Origin: Paenibacillus dendrobii
GTDB lineage: Bacteria; Bacillota; Bacilli; Paenibacillales; Paenibacillaceae
Reading direction: 5' to 3'
NCBI RefSeq assembly: GCF_009807035.1
Contig: NZ_WUBI01000002.1
Span: 930,001 to 994,000, forward strand
Length of the DNA: 64,000 bases
Under the pieces are notes generated by a model that had not been told where the DNA came from, searched no databases, and worked only from the letters and a program-made list of their open reading frames with translations. The position numbers were made by a program, and so were the translations under genes. Shown here in pieces: positions 8,405 to 17,467 of this stretch; position 1 is the stretch's first letter, and each line of letters starts with the position of its first letter.

Positions 8405-9433
8405 TTAATAAATAAACATCGCGTCGCCAAAGCTGAAAAAGCGATACCGCTCTTTGATGGCTTCCTCGTACGCATGCAAAATATGTTCCCTGCCTGCCAG
8501 CGCGCTGACCAGCATCACCAGCGTGGACTTCGGCAGATGGAAGTTCGTGATCAGGGCATCCACGACCGTAAACTCATAACCCGGATAAATGAAAATATCC
8601 GTCCAGCCATTACACGGTTCAAGCATTCCACCCTTAAACCGGTTGCCGATCGTTTCCAGCGTCCGGCAAGAAGTGGTCCCAACCGCGATCACACGTCCGC
8701 CGCGGCTGCGTGCCGAATTTAATATATCGGCCGTCTCCTGCGAAACGGAGTAATATTCCGCGTGCATGACATGATCCTCCACCTTGTCAACGGACATCGG
8801 GCGGAACGTGCCGAGTCCGACATGAAGGGTCAGATACGCAATCGTAACACCTTTGCTGCGAATTTCGTCAAGAAGCTCGTTCGTAAAATGCAGTCCTGCC
8901 GTTGGAGCAGCCGCAGAGCCTTCATGCCGTGAGTACACGGTCTGATAGCGTTCCTTGTCATCGAGCTTCTCTTTAATATACGGAGGAAGCGGCATTTGTC
9001 CTAGTCGATCGAGGATTTCCTGAAAGATTCCTTTATAGGAAAACTTCAGCACCCGTTCCCCCATGTCGCCCTCTTCTTCGATGACGGCTTTCAATTCGTC
9101 GCCGAATACGATGACGCTGCCGATTTTTAGCTTCTTGCCGGGTTTCACAAGTGCCTCCCAGCGGTCTTCACCAAGATTCTTCAGCAGGAGGACTTCAGCC
9201 TTAGCGCCGGTATCTTCTTTGACCCCGAACAACCTTGCAGGTATGACGCGGGTATCATTGAGCACCAACGTGTCTCCAGACTGGAGCTGATCCACGATGT
9301 CCTTGAACGTATGGTGGGCAATGGCCCCATCCTGCTTGTTTAATGTCAGTAATCGTGATGCCGTCCGCTCCATTAGCGGAGTTTGTGCGATCAATTCCTC
9401 AGGTAAATGAAAATCATACAAATCTACATTCAT
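8405..9433 (-). CDS. queA: S-adenosylmethionine:tRNA ribosyltransferase-isomerase
   Basis: QueA transfers and isomerises the ribosyl part of S-adenosylmethionine onto preQ1-tRNA to make epoxyqueuosine. It is 342 aa, full length. The N-terminus DFHLPEELIAQTP and the blocks LNDTRVIPARLFG, AAPTAGLHFT and TNFHLPKSTLVMLVSA are all diagnostic. The ATG at 9433 lies 6 nt past the stop of the SpoIID-like gene. Its ribosome-binding site (AAGGA) falls inside the end of that gene, so the two are translationally coupled. tgt follows. Confidence 0.97.
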   Translation of the reverse strand: MNVDLYDFHLPEELIAQTPLMERTASRLLTLNKQDGAIAHHTFKDIVDQLQSGDTLVLNDTRVIPARLFGVKEDTGAKAEVLLLKNLGEDRWEALVKPGKKLKIGSVIVFGDELKAVIEEEGDMGERVLKFSYKGIFQEILDRLGQMPLPPYIKEKLDDKERYQTVYSRHEGSAAAPTAGLHFTNELLDEIRSKGVTIAYLTLHVGLGTFRPMSVDKVEDHVMHAEYYSVSQETADILNSARSRGGRVIAVGTTSCRTLETIGNRFKGGMLEPCNGWTDIFIYPGYEFTVVDALITNFHLPKSTLVMLVSALAGREHILHAYEEAIKERYRFFSFGDAMFIY

Positions 9434-9439
9434 ATTTCG

Positions 9440-11545
9440 TCATTCCTTAGTAATAGTAACGTTCTGATAATAGTGTTTCAATATTTCCTGGTAACCATAC
9501 CCAGCATCCGCCATCCCTTTGGCACCCCACTGCGAGAGTCCAAGGCCGTGGCCATTACCGCGGCCCAGGAACATAAAGCCCGTTCCGGCATCAATGCTGC
9601 GCGCATTCCGGTCTCCGTTCATCACGACGGTGCCGCCTCCTTGCAATGTGCTTTGGCCGGAAGCGGAAAGCACCGTGGTGCTTGAGGAACCGGTGATTTT
9701 GGATGTCGTTCCGTTAGCGCTCAGTACAGTATAGCTCCCTGTTTGCACAATATCAAACAAAGTACTCGGAAGTCCGTTCATCGCCGATCGGAACAAATCC
9801 GGGTATTTGACGTCAAGAATTTGGCCGTTTGCTTTGATTTCAGTCGCGCGGCCGGAAGGTCCCCGTTGGGTCACTTCCAACGTCAGGATTGAAGAAGGGG
9901 CCGGTGTCGCTGTCTTGCCCTGGAGGCTCTTCGAGAGCTGGGCTGATGTGTAAGGTCCGCGTACCCAGGCATAGGTGCCCGATTCCGGAACCGTCTCCAG
10001 TACAACCGCCGTCTCGCCCGGATTCAGCTTTGCAACCGGAGCCTCGTCCGACTGAATCTGAGGCAGCGGCCGCACGTTCGTATCCTTTGCGGTCACAGTG
10101 ATTTTCGCCAGCCCTCCGCCGGTGAATGTTCCCGTTTCCTTCACGTTGTCCTCCCGGACATATCCGTTTGCGCCATTCGACAGAAGAACATGATACCACA
10201 TTTTTTGACCTTTTACCGCAGCTTCATCGCCTTCGCTCGCAACGCTCGCAAAAGCGTCGCCGCCGCTGTTCCATACTTCCGAAGGATCCGCCGAGACGCC
10301 GCCGGCATTGGAAGAGAATACGGCTTCAACGACCTTGCCGTCTTTCAGAATGACCTCGCCTTGCGTCGCGTCAACCGCCTGGATCACGCTGGCGGCTTCG
10401 GAGGATATGCCGTTGTAGGCCTGGCTCAGCGTCGTATCTACCACATCGGCGATTTTAAATCTGCTGCTTTGGCTGCTTGCCTGAAACTCTGCGTAGCTCC
10501 GGGCGGCTACCGCCTGTGCCTTCAAAGCTTCCGCCGACCAGGAAGACGGTACCTCACCGCCGACAACCGAATACAGATACTGTTCGAACGGAAGCACGTT
10601 GACCAAAGCCAATTGTCCGCTCAGGGAACTGATTTCCATGGAGCCCCTGTACGAGCGGGAAGATCTTTCCTGCACTTTAATATCCGAACCGCCGCTGTCG
10701 ATCCAGCCTTTGGCTTCATTGCCGCTAAGCTGATAATGCTTCACTGCCTGTCCGAGACTCACGTCCTGCCGCACCATGAAGGCCGGGATGTTAGCGTCCG
10801 TATCTGATAAAGACAGCTGCGGGAGTTTGGCGCTCACCGAACCGCGAAGCGCCGATAACTCGCCGTCATTCGCCGCTTCCCCGATCCATACGGTATACCG
10901 GCTGCCACCGTCAGTCGTCTGCTCCAAGGCCAACGTCGCATCAAAGCCTGCTGACTTGACGCTGGTTGCTGCCGCAGCAGCCTCTGCTTCCGATGCATAC
11001 GTGCCGGCGGATAAATGCTTGGCTCCTTTAACTGCAGGCGTCTGTCCGTTCAGGAAGGAGGAGACCGCCTTCGCGACCCGGTCAGCAGCCGTGGAAGCAG
11101 CCTGCTCGCTGGCATAATTGCCTGTATATAACTGATAGACCTGACCACCGGAAGTTGCTGCCGTAAATAGAATAGGTTTATCTGCCGTAGCCGCCAATTT
11201 TTTGTAAGCAGCTGCTGCCGCAGACGAGTCCGCCGTTTCCAATACCTTGACGCGGAAGCCGTCCACGCTGAATCTTGCCGTTTCGCCAGCTCCCAAGGTT
11301 ACCAGTGACGAATGCCCGCTCGAAGTATTGAATCCGATTGTCAATGCCTGACTGGAAGTGAGCGTGACCGCTGCCGTCGTGGATTTATAGGTGCTGCCCA
11401 AATCCATGAACATGCCCACCCGTATTTGATCGACCGGAAGGGCCGAGGCCGTGCCTGACAGTTGAAAGCATCCGGCAGCCAGAGCAACGGTCATTAGCCC
11501 TTTACCGCACCAGGATACAACCTTTGGTATCGTCATATTTCCCAC
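9440..11545 (-). CDS. SpoIID/LytB-domain protein with SPOR-like repeats
   Basis: This is a secreted or membrane-anchored 701-aa protein. It has a signal-like N-terminus (GLMTVALAAGCFQLSGTASA) and two alanine-rich SPOR-like repeats (roughly residues 115-260; peptidoglycan-binding in other proteins). The SpoIID/LytB domain starts near residue 320 (EQYLYSVVGGEVP, ALKAQAVAARSYA). After an SH3-like insertion (about 450-540), the domain closes with GRGNGHGLGLSQWG. SpoIID itself is a lytic transglycosylase of forespore engulfment; this protein is a longer relative. The start is GTG at 11545 with AAGGAGG upstream. Its position between ruvB and queA is common in Paenibacillus-type genomes. The catalytic Glu in GGEVP is present, so activity is plausible. 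Confidence 0.88.
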   Translation of the reverse strand: MGNMTIPKVVSWCGKGLMTVALAAGCFQLSGTASALPVDQIRVGMFMDLGSTYKSTTAAVTLTSSQALTIGFNTSSGHSSLVTLGAGETARFSVDGFRVKVLETADSSAAAAAYKKLAATADKPILFTAATSGGQVYQLYTGNYASEQAASTAADRVAKAVSSFLNGQTPAVKGAKHLSAGTYASEAEAAAAATSVKSAGFDATLALEQTTDGGSRYTVWIGEAANDGELSALRGSVSAKLPQLSLSDTDANIPAFMVRQDVSLGQAVKHYQLSGNEAKGWIDSGGSDIKVQERSSRSYRGSMEISSLSGQLALVNVLPFEQYLYSVVGGEVPSSWSAEALKAQAVAARSYAEFQASSQSSRFKIADVVDTTLSQAYNGISSEAASVIQAVDATQGEVILKDGKVVEAVFSSNAGGVSADPSEVWNSGGDAFASVASEGDEAAVKGQKMWYHVLLSNGANGYVREDNVKETGTFTGGGLAKITVTAKDTNVRPLPQIQSDEAPVAKLNPGETAVVLETVPESGTYAWVRGPYTSAQLSKSLQGKTATPAPSSILTLEVTQRGPSGRATEIKANGQILDVKYPDLFRSAMNGLPSTLFDIVQTGSYTVLSANGTTSKITGSSSTTVLSASGQSTLQGGGTVVMNGDRNARSIDAGTGFMFLGRGNGHGLGLSQWGAKGMADAGYGYQEILKHYYQNVTITKE

Positions 11546-11595
11546 TCGCTATTTTCCTCCTTGCATCCCATGAAGTCTAAGAAATCGTTTCATTA

Positions 11596-11633
11596 AAAAA
11601 GCAGATGATCCGCTAACCTTTCGGTTAACGGAT
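11596..11633 (-). terminator. Hairpin after ruvB
   Basis: ATCCGTTAACC and GGTTAGCGGAT pair around a GAAA loop (11608-11633), including the ruvB stop codon. A T-run on the minus strand lies at 11595-11600, separated from the stem by several bases. It may attenuate read-through from ruvB into the SpoIID-like gene. Confidence 0.5.
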
Positions 11634-12629
11634 TTCCGGCATCGGCAGTCCTAAATGCTGATACGCTGCCGCCGTCACCATTCTTCCCCGAGGCGTCCGC
11701 TGAAGGAAGCCAATTTGAAGCAAATAGGGTTCGTATACATCCTCGATTGTCTGGCTTTCTTCCCCAATGGTAGCCGCGATCGTATCGAGTCCGACCGGGC
11801 CGCCTCTAAAGCTGTTGATCATCGCTGTGAGCATTTTATAATCGATTTGGTCGAGTCCGCGCGGATCGACCTGAAGCATCTTCAGCGATTCCTCCGCAAT
11901 GTTCGGCGTGATCATGCCGTCGCCGCGCACCTGTGCGTAATCCCGCACCCTTCTCAGCAGCCGGTTGGCAATCCGCGGTGTTCCTCTCGATCGCAGAGCG
12001 ATTTCGTCGGCCGCATCCCCCACGATTTCAATGCCAAAAATATCCGCCCCGCGCGAAACGATGTAGCTTAGCTCATCCACCGTATAAAACTCCAGGCGGC
12101 TTACGACGCCGAAACGGTCGCGAAGCGGTGCGGACAGCAGACCTGCGCGCGTCGTCGCTCCGATTAGCGTAAACGGAGGCAAATCCAGGCGTACGGAGCG
12201 TGCGCTTGGCCCCTTCCCGATCATAATGTCCAGCGCAAAGTCCTCCATGGCCGGATACAGCACTTCTTCCACCGTCCTGTGCAGACGATGGATTTCGTCA
12301 ATGAACAACACATCGCCTTCCTGCAGATTGGTGAGCAGAGCCGCCAGATCACCGGGACGCTCAATCGCAGGGCCCGACGTAGTTCGCAGATTCACGCCAA
12401 GCTCGTTGGCTATAATATTCGCCAAGGTAGTTTTTCCGAGTCCCGGCGGACCGTACAGCAGTACATGATCCAGCGCTTCATTACGCATTTTTGCCGCCTC
12501 GATATAGATTTTCAGGTTTTCCTTGACCTGGTTTTGTCCGATATATTCATTCAAATACCGGGGACGAAGGCTGAGCTCCACCGCCTGGTCTTCCATCATT
12601 AAATTCGCCGATATGATCCGGTCATCCAT
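11625..12629 (-). CDS. ruvB: Holliday junction branch migration helicase RuvB
   Basis: RuvB is the hexameric AAA+ motor that drives Holliday junction branch migration with RuvA. It is 334 aa. Motifs are Walker A GPPGLGKTT, Walker B LFIDEIHRL, sensor-1 GATTRAGLL, arginine-finger region APLRDRFG, and the winged-helix C-terminus ending LQRTPRGRMVT. The start is ATG at 12629. It lies 36 nt downstream of ruvA in a ruvC-ruvA-ruvB operon. Confidence 0.98.
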   Translation of the reverse strand: MDDRIISANLMMEDQAVELSLRPRYLNEYIGQNQVKENLKIYIEAAKMRNEALDHVLLYGPPGLGKTTLANIIANELGVNLRTTSGPAIERPGDLAALLTNLQEGDVLFIDEIHRLHRTVEEVLYPAMEDFALDIMIGKGPSARSVRLDLPPFTLIGATTRAGLLSAPLRDRFGVVSRLEFYTVDELSYIVSRGADIFGIEIVGDAADEIALRSRGTPRIANRLLRRVRDYAQVRGDGMITPNIAEESLKMLQVDPRGLDQIDYKMLTAMINSFRGGPVGLDTIAATIGEESQTIEDVYEPYLLQIGFLQRTPRGRMVTAAAYQHLGLPMPEIR

Positions 12630-12665
12630 TCGTGTCGCCCCTTTCTCAGCAGCCGTGTGTCTCTA

Positions 12666-13280
12666 TTAACCTGCATAGAGCAGCTTAAGCGCCTTTTTCA
12701 TCAAAATATCCACTGAATCGCCAAACGCGGTGTCATCCTTGATTTTGAGCCATACGCGGTCAAGCTCCGTATCGGTATAACCCAAAGCCTTGAGTCCTTC
12801 GCGCGCTTCCGACCATGCCGAGCCGTCGCCCTCCTGTGGCTCCGGCATGGCGAACAGCCCGGTGGCTAGTGAAGCCGTGCCGAAGCCGTCCAGCTTGTCC
12901 TTCAGGTCGAGGATCATGCGCTGCGCGGTCTTTTTGCCGATGCCCGGAAGCTTCGTCAAGAAAGTGATGTTCTCCTGATAAATCGCCGTGACCACGTGAT
13001 CCGGCGTGCCTCCGCCAAGAATGCCGAGCGCGACCTTCGGTCCGATCCCGGACACCTCGATCAGCTTGCGGAACAATCTCTGCTCCTCCCGGCTTGGAAA
13101 GCCGAACAGCAGCATCGCGTCTTCACGGACATGGTGATGGGTATATACTGTCACAGGGCCTTCCGTTTTGGCGAATACAAAAGGATTAGGGCAGAATACG
13201 CGGTATCCTACCCCTTGGACGTCAAGCACAATATACTCATTCTCCAGATGGACGACAGGTCCTCTTAAAAAGTCGATCAT
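12666..13280 (-). CDS. ruvA: Holliday junction binding protein RuvA
   Basis: RuvA is the tetrameric junction-binding partner of RuvB (204 aa). The N-terminal OB fold begins MIDFLRGPVVHLENEYIVLD. Two helix-hairpin-helix motifs are visible (SGIGPKVALGIL and PGIGKKTAQRMI), and the C-terminal domain III (EGLKALGYTDTELD) binds RuvB. Its ATG overlaps the ruvC stop by 4 nt (ATGA), so translation is coupled. Confidence 0.97.
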   Translation of the reverse strand: MIDFLRGPVVHLENEYIVLDVQGVGYRVFCPNPFVFAKTEGPVTVYTHHHVREDAMLLFGFPSREEQRLFRKLIEVSGIGPKVALGILGGGTPDHVVTAIYQENITFLTKLPGIGKKTAQRMILDLKDKLDGFGTASLATGLFAMPEPQEGDGSAWSEAREGLKALGYTDTELDRVWLKIKDDTAFGDSVDILMKKALKLLYAG

Positions 13281-13780
13281 TTTCGCAATACCTCGTTTAT
13301 TTTGGAATTTAACGTGTACGAATGGGCATGGCAGATCGCCACCGCCAAAGCGTCCGCGACATCATCGGGCTTCGGCACGGCCTGCAGCTTCAAGTACATC
13401 CGTACCATTTCCTGAACCTGCTTCTTCTCGGCTTTGCCGTAACCAACTACAGCCTGCTTGACTTGCATTGGCGTATACTCAGCAATAGGCAGACCGCGCT
13501 GGGTTGCCGCCAAAATCAAAACTCCGCGCGCCTGGCTGACAGACATTGCGGTCGTGACGTTCCGGTTAAAGAACAGCTTTTCAAAAGCGACGCTGTCCGG
13601 TTTATATTTATCGATCAGCTGCAGCATGGCTTCATACACATGCAGCAGCCGCTCCTCGTCGGGTGTGTGGGCTTCCGTCTGGATACAGCCGTATTGCACC
13701 GGAGTCACCTTGCTGCCGGCCTTATCGATGAATCCAAAACCGACAATTGCAATCCCCGGGTCAATTCCTAAAATACGCAA
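13277..13780 (-). CDS. ruvC: Holliday junction endonuclease RuvC
   Basis: RuvC resolves Holliday junctions by symmetric nicking. The frame is open to 13831, but I place the start at the TTG at 13780 (167 aa) because RuvC proteins begin RILGIDPG and AAGGGAGAG precedes it. The ATG at 13801 is the alternative. The four catalytic acids are visible in GIDPG, FEKLFFNRN and DVADALAVAICH. The -10 of a promoter at 13830-13835 lies inside the longer frame, arguing against the longest version. It is the first gene of the ruvCAB operon. Confidence 0.93.
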   Translation of the reverse strand: MRILGIDPGIAIVGFGFIDKAGSKVTPVQYGCIQTEAHTPDEERLLHVYEAMLQLIDKYKPDSVAFEKLFFNRNVTTAMSVSQARGVLILAATQRGLPIAEYTPMQVKQAVVGYGKAEKKQVQEMVRMYLKLQAVPKPDDVADALAVAICHAHSYTLNSKINEVLRK

Positions 13781-13829
13781 ATGTTTTCTCTCCCTTGCCA
13801 TAAAGCGAACATATGTATTCGTTCTCTTC

Positions 13830-13859
13830 ATTATAATGTAAACCTTCCTATCAAGTCTA
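13830..13859 (-). promoter_or_regulatory. Probable promoter of ruvC-ruvA-ruvB
   Basis: On the minus strand, a consensus -10 TATAAT (13830-13835) is preceded by -35 TAGACT (13854-13859) with an 18-nt spacer. The -35 is weak. Confidence 0.55.
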
Positions 13860-13902
13860 TGACCCTCTCGAAAGAAGTAGACATATGATTTGGGAGATTC
13901 GT

Positions 13903-14805
13903 TTACGGCAGCGAATGGCCCACAGGTTCGGACGGTTGGAAGGTTTGCGTGAGTTCACGGATAAAGGCAAGCATCGAGGCATTCATAAACTTTTGTTTCC
14001 GGTAGACGATGCCTACCTTTTTCTCGGGGACCGGGTTCACAATGGAGATAATATTCAGATCCGGGCGGACCATCGAATTCAAATAAGATTTGGGAAGGAT
14101 CGTGGCGCCCACATGAAGCCGGACGAGCTGAAGCATGGAGTCCATTGTGGACAATTCGATGATCGGCTGCAAGCGGATGCCCGCCTGTTTGCTGTAACCG
14201 TCGATCATCTGCCGAACCAGGAACTTTTCCGGAAACAGTACCAAGGGCTCCTGGACGAGCTCCTCCAGCATGACCGAATCACACCGGGCGAGCCTGTGCG
14301 AGGTGGACACGGCAAGACTGAGCTCCTCGGTGTACAGCTCCATGCTGACCAACTGCTCATCATCCAGCGGCAGAAAAACCACGCCAAGATCCAGTTTGTT
14401 TTCCAGCAATCCGTTTTTGGTTTCTTCCGTTGCTAGCTCATGCACCGATATGGAAATACCAGGCGCCTTTTGATGAAAAGATATCAACGTTTGCGTCAGC
14501 AGATGATTGCCCGAACATCCGATCCTGAGTTTCCCGCGCGCCATTCCTTTTAGCTCGTTAATCTCGGTCTGCGCCTGTTCAAGCTCATGGAAAATATGCT
14601 GGGTATGTTCCTTTAACGTCTGCCCCGCTTCGGTCAGATAATTGCGTTTACCTATGCGGCGGAACAGGGGCGTGCCCACTCTTTCCTCTAACAACCGTAT
14701 TTGCTGACTGAGCGTAGGCTGACTGATTCCAAGCTTAATGGCGGCCTTGGTAAAATGAAGTTCCTCACAGACGGCCATAAAATATTCAAGCAGACGAAAG
14801 TCCAT
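13903..14805 (-). CDS. LysR-family transcriptional regulator
   Basis: This LysR-type regulator (300 aa) begins with a winged helix-turn-helix: MDFRLLEYFMAVCEELHFT, KAAIKLGISQPTLSQQIRLL, then FRRIGKRNYLTEAG. A periplasmic-binding-type effector domain follows from about residue 90. The start is the ATG at 14805, with GGAGGATC 7 nt upstream; two earlier ATGs at 14820 and 14823 have no such site. It is divergent from the ilvE-type aminotransferase with about 120 nt between starts. Two related palindromes in that gap are likely binding sites, so it probably controls that gene and itself. The effector is unknown. Confidence 0.9.
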   Translation of the reverse strand: MDFRLLEYFMAVCEELHFTKAAIKLGISQPTLSQQIRLLEERVGTPLFRRIGKRNYLTEAGQTLKEHTQHIFHELEQAQTEINELKGMARGKLRIGCSGNHLLTQTLISFHQKAPGISISVHELATEETKNGLLENKLDLGVVFLPLDDEQLVSMELYTEELSLAVSTSHRLARCDSVMLEELVQEPLVLFPEKFLVRQMIDGYSKQAGIRLQPIIELSTMDSMLQLVRLHVGATILPKSYLNSMVRPDLNIISIVNPVPEKKVGIVYRKQKFMNASMLAFIRELTQTFQPSEPVGHSLP

Positions 14806-14821
14806 GGTCCGATCCTCCATC

Positions 14822-14836
14822 ATAGTTGATAACTAT
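14822..14836. promoter_or_regulatory. Perfect 6-3-6 palindrome, likely LysR site
   Basis: ATAGTT-GAT-AACTAT is a perfect inverted repeat upstream of both divergent genes. It lies roughly 60 bp before the presumed ilvE transcription start, the usual place for a LysR recognition site. Confidence 0.6.
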
Positions 14837-14858
14837 TATTTTAATTGATAACATTGAA

Positions 14859-14887
14859 TTGACCAATCATTTTTTGTTAACTATAGT
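14859..14887 (+). promoter_or_regulatory. Promoter of the ilvE-type gene, with an overlapping near-palindrome
   Basis: -35 TTGACC (14859-14864) and -10 TATAGT (14882-14887) are separated by 17 nt. The -10 sits within the near-palindrome GTTAACTATAGTAAAC (14876-14891), which shares the AACTAT half-site with the palindrome at 14822-14836. This looks like a LysR-regulated promoter. Confidence 0.65.
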
Positions 14888-14923
14888 AAACATATTATAT
14901 ACGTACGATGGGAGCGCGTGATC

Positions 14924-15991
14924 ATGAGCGAGGAGATCAAAGTTCAGTTAACCACCAAGCCGGGCGAGAAGCCCGACAGCAACAATCTCAGCTTCGGCAA
15001 ATATTTTACGGACCATATGTTCATTATGGATTATCACAAGGACAAGGGCTGGTATGATCCGCGCATTGTTCCGTATGCACCGATCGTGATTGATCCGGCA
15101 GCGATGGTGTTCCACTACGGCCAAGCGGTATTCGAAGGCATGAAAGCATATTTGACGGATTCCGGTAAAGTGCTGCTGTTCAGACCCGACCAAAACATGA
15201 AGCGTCTGAACCGCTCCAATGACCGTCTGGGGATTCCGGAAGTGGACGGAGAGTTTGTTATTGAAGCGATCAAGAAATTGATCGAAGTGGATAAAAGCTG
15301 GATTCCGACGGAAAAGGGAACCTCGCTCTATGTTCGTCCATTTATCATTGCAACCGAGCCTTGCCTCGGAGTACGTTCCTCATACACTTACCAGCTGATG
15401 GTCATCCTTTCGCCGGTTGGCGCCTATTACTCAAGCGGTCTTGAACCCGTTAAAATCAATGTGGAGAGCTCCTATACCCGCGCAGTTCGCGGCGGAATCG
15501 GCTTTGCCAAAGCGGCAGGCAACTATGCGGCAAGCATCAAAGCCCAGGAGAACGCCAAAAAAGAAGGGTATTCCCAAGTTCTGTGGCTCGATGCCATCGA
15601 AAAGAAATACATCGAAGAAGTTGGCAGCATGAACATTTTCTTCAAAATCGGCGGCAAAGTCATTACCCCTGAAATTAACGGCAGCATCCTCGAAGGCGTC
15701 ACCCGCAGCTCCGTGCTGACCCTGCTTCAGGAATGGGGAGTTCCCGTGGAGGAACGCAAACTTTCCATTGAAGAAATCTACGATGCCTACAAAGAGGGCA
15801 ATCTGGAGGAAGTATTCGGCACCGGTACGGCAGCGGTCATTTCGCCTGTGGGCGAGCTTCACTGGAACGAGCACACGATGGAGGTCAACAACGGCGAGAT
15901 CGGCGAATTGTCGCAAAAGCTGTATGATACCATTACAGGGCTGCAATCCGGACATCTTCAGGATACGCGGAACTGGACCATGACGTTTTAA
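14924..15991 (+). CDS. ilvE: Branched-chain amino acid aminotransferase
   Basis: This PLP-dependent class IV aminotransferase interconverts Leu/Ile/Val and their 2-oxo acids. I chose the ATG at 14924 (355 aa) with GGGAGCG about 8 nt upstream; a GTG at 14918 would add two residues. Signatures are FHYGQAVFEGMKAY near the N-terminus, YVRPFIIATEP, the PLP-lysine region FAKAAGNYAASIKAQ, and EEVGSMNIFF / GTGTAAVISPV. It is the eukaryote/Bacillus-type BCAT (about 355 aa). It is divergent from, and probably controlled by, the LysR gene. Two hairpins follow. Confidence 0.95.
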   Translation: MSEEIKVQLTTKPGEKPDSNNLSFGKYFTDHMFIMDYHKDKGWYDPRIVPYAPIVIDPAAMVFHYGQAVFEGMKAYLTDSGKVLLFRPDQNMKRLNRSNDRLGIPEVDGEFVIEAIKKLIEVDKSWIPTEKGTSLYVRPFIIATEPCLGVRSSYTYQLMVILSPVGAYYSSGLEPVKINVESSYTRAVRGGIGFAKAAGNYAASIKAQENAKKEGYSQVLWLDAIEKKYIEEVGSMNIFFKIGGKVITPEINGSILEGVTRSSVLTLLQEWGVPVEERKLSIEEIYDAYKEGNLEEVFGTGTAAVISPVGELHWNEHTMEVNNGEIGELSQKLYDTITGLQSGHLQDTRNWTMTF

Positions 15992-16010
15992 TCATAGAAT
16001 CGCATCCATA

Positions 16011-16064
16011 AAAGGGATATTCCCGATGTCGCCATGACTTCGCGGAATATCCCTTTCTCTTTTT
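16011..16064 (+). terminator. Intrinsic terminator of the ilvE-type gene
   Basis: AAAGGGATATTCC (from 16011) pairs with GGAATATCCCTTT (16043-16055), and a T-rich tract (TCTCTTTTT) follows to 16064. Confidence 0.85.
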
Positions 16065-16072
16065 GCAAAAGA

Positions 16073-16115
16073 AAGAGGCTGTCCCCTTCGCGTTCATGAT
16101 GGGGTACAGCCTCTT
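16073..16115. terminator. Hairpin downstream of the oxidoreductase gene
   Basis: AAGAGGCTGTCCCC (16073-16086) pairs with GGGGTACAGCCTCTT (16101-16115) apart from one bulged base. An A-rich flank on the left gives a T-run on the minus strand, so it mainly ends the minus-strand oxidoreductase gene. Confidence 0.75.
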
Positions 16116-16137
16116 ATTTCTGTGTTAAGGATGCAAT

Positions 16138-17214
16138 TTATTTTTTAGGCTCGTACGTATCGAAGTCTTTGATCACTTCGCGGGTGCGTGCCGACTTAAA
16201 TACATTTTCGATCAGATTCAGGACCCGCAGGACCTCGCTATTCTTCACGATCGGTTCGGCAGTACCTTCCACGACCGCCGCAAAGTTGTCATAGAAGCTG
16301 CTCTCGTGCTCGAATGCCTTCGGCAGCGCTTCGGTAAGGGTTGCCTCTTCTGATGGCGGAGCCATCGTTTTGGTCAGCCCGACTCCGGCTTTGATCGGCT
16401 TCGGCTCGATTTTGCCCACTTCATGGTTCTGAACGACAGAACGTCCGGTCAGCGACCAATCCTCTATGACGGCCGTGCCCTCGGTTCCTTTGACATACCA
16501 GCGTGGAAGGGTGATGAAATTGGTCGTACCCACTTCGACGATGGCCGTCACGCCATTTTCGAATTCCAGGACCGCATCGAACCCGTCGTCCACTTCGTCG
16601 CCTAGAATAAAGCTAAGCCGGCTTGTTACGCTTGTAATTTTGCTATCTATCATGAATACGAACTGGTCGAGAAGATGCACGCCCCAATCCAGCAGCATAC
16701 CGCCGCCATAGGCTTCAAGATGACGCCAATCTCCCGGAATGCCGTTGGCCCCATGCACTCTGGATTCAATCTGGAACAAATCCCCGATCGTTTTTTTATC
16801 ATACATCTCTTTAATAATCCGGAAGTCTTCGTCCCAGCGGCGGTTTTGGTGTACCATGAGAACGCGGCCGGTTTCTTCTGCAACCGCCATCATTTCTTCG
16901 AAATCCTTCACATACATGGTCACCGGCTTCTCGCAAATCACGTGTTTGCCATGCTTCAAAGCCGAAATGACCAGTTCTTTGTGAACGTCGTTAGGTGTCG
17001 CAATCAAAATGACGTCAACTGCCGGATCGCCTAATACGGCTTCATAGCTTTCATATGCCGGGTATCCGTCATTTTGCGATGCTTCCCGGCGTGAAGCCAG
17101 TACATCAAACGTCCCTGTAACTTTTAGACGCGTGTTGTCTAATATAAGCTTGGCATGATAACTGCCCATACCGCCGTAACCTACAATAACTACCGAATGT
17201 GTACTTGAGCTCAT
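16138..17214 (-). CDS. Gfo/Idh/MocA-family oxidoreductase
   Basis: This NAD(P)-dependent sugar- or polyol-type dehydrogenase homologue has 358 aa. The start is the ATG at 17214 with AGAAGGA upstream (the frame is open to 17235). The N-terminal Rossmann fold carries VVIVGYGGMGSYHAKL, followed by LIATPNDVHKE and the family hallmark CEKPVTM (catalytic Lys). The C-terminal substrate domain includes GGGMLLDWGVHLLDQ, with the usual Asp and His. It appears monocistronic. The substrate cannot be predicted from sequence. Confidence 0.9.
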   Translation of the reverse strand: MSSSTHSVVIVGYGGMGSYHAKLILDNTRLKVTGTFDVLASRREASQNDGYPAYESYEAVLGDPAVDVILIATPNDVHKELVISALKHGKHVICEKPVTMYVKDFEEMMAVAEETGRVLMVHQNRRWDEDFRIIKEMYDKKTIGDLFQIESRVHGANGIPGDWRHLEAYGGGMLLDWGVHLLDQFVFMIDSKITSVTSRLSFILGDEVDDGFDAVLEFENGVTAIVEVGTTNFITLPRWYVKGTEGTAVIEDWSLTGRSVVQNHEVGKIEPKPIKAGVGLTKTMAPPSEEATLTEALPKAFEHESSFYDNFAAVVEGTAEPIVKNSEVLRVLNLIENVFKSARTREVIKDFDTYEPKK

Positions 17215-17416
17215 GATTTTCCTTCTCCCTCTCATTTTGCGGTGCGTAGTCGATCAACTTGTTTAGGAAGTCAGATTCCAGCCCCTGAATCAACCTGCCC
17301 GCTTATGCTATTATTCGTATGGTTCTATCGTAAAGGAAAATCGGAGAGTTGAATATGAATAATATGATAAAAACATGAACTATCCGGTCATTTTTTAGTT
17401 GTTTGGAGGAACACAT

Positions 17417-17461
17417 AAAAAAACAGCAGGCTCTCTGGCTGATACCAGGAAGCTGCTGTTA
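17417..17461 (-). terminator. Intrinsic terminator of bofC
   Basis: On the minus strand, AACAGCAG pairs with CTGCTGTT across an internal region, followed directly by a seven-T run (17417-17423). It lies just after the bofC stop. Confidence 0.85.
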
Positions 17462-17467
17462 ACTCGA

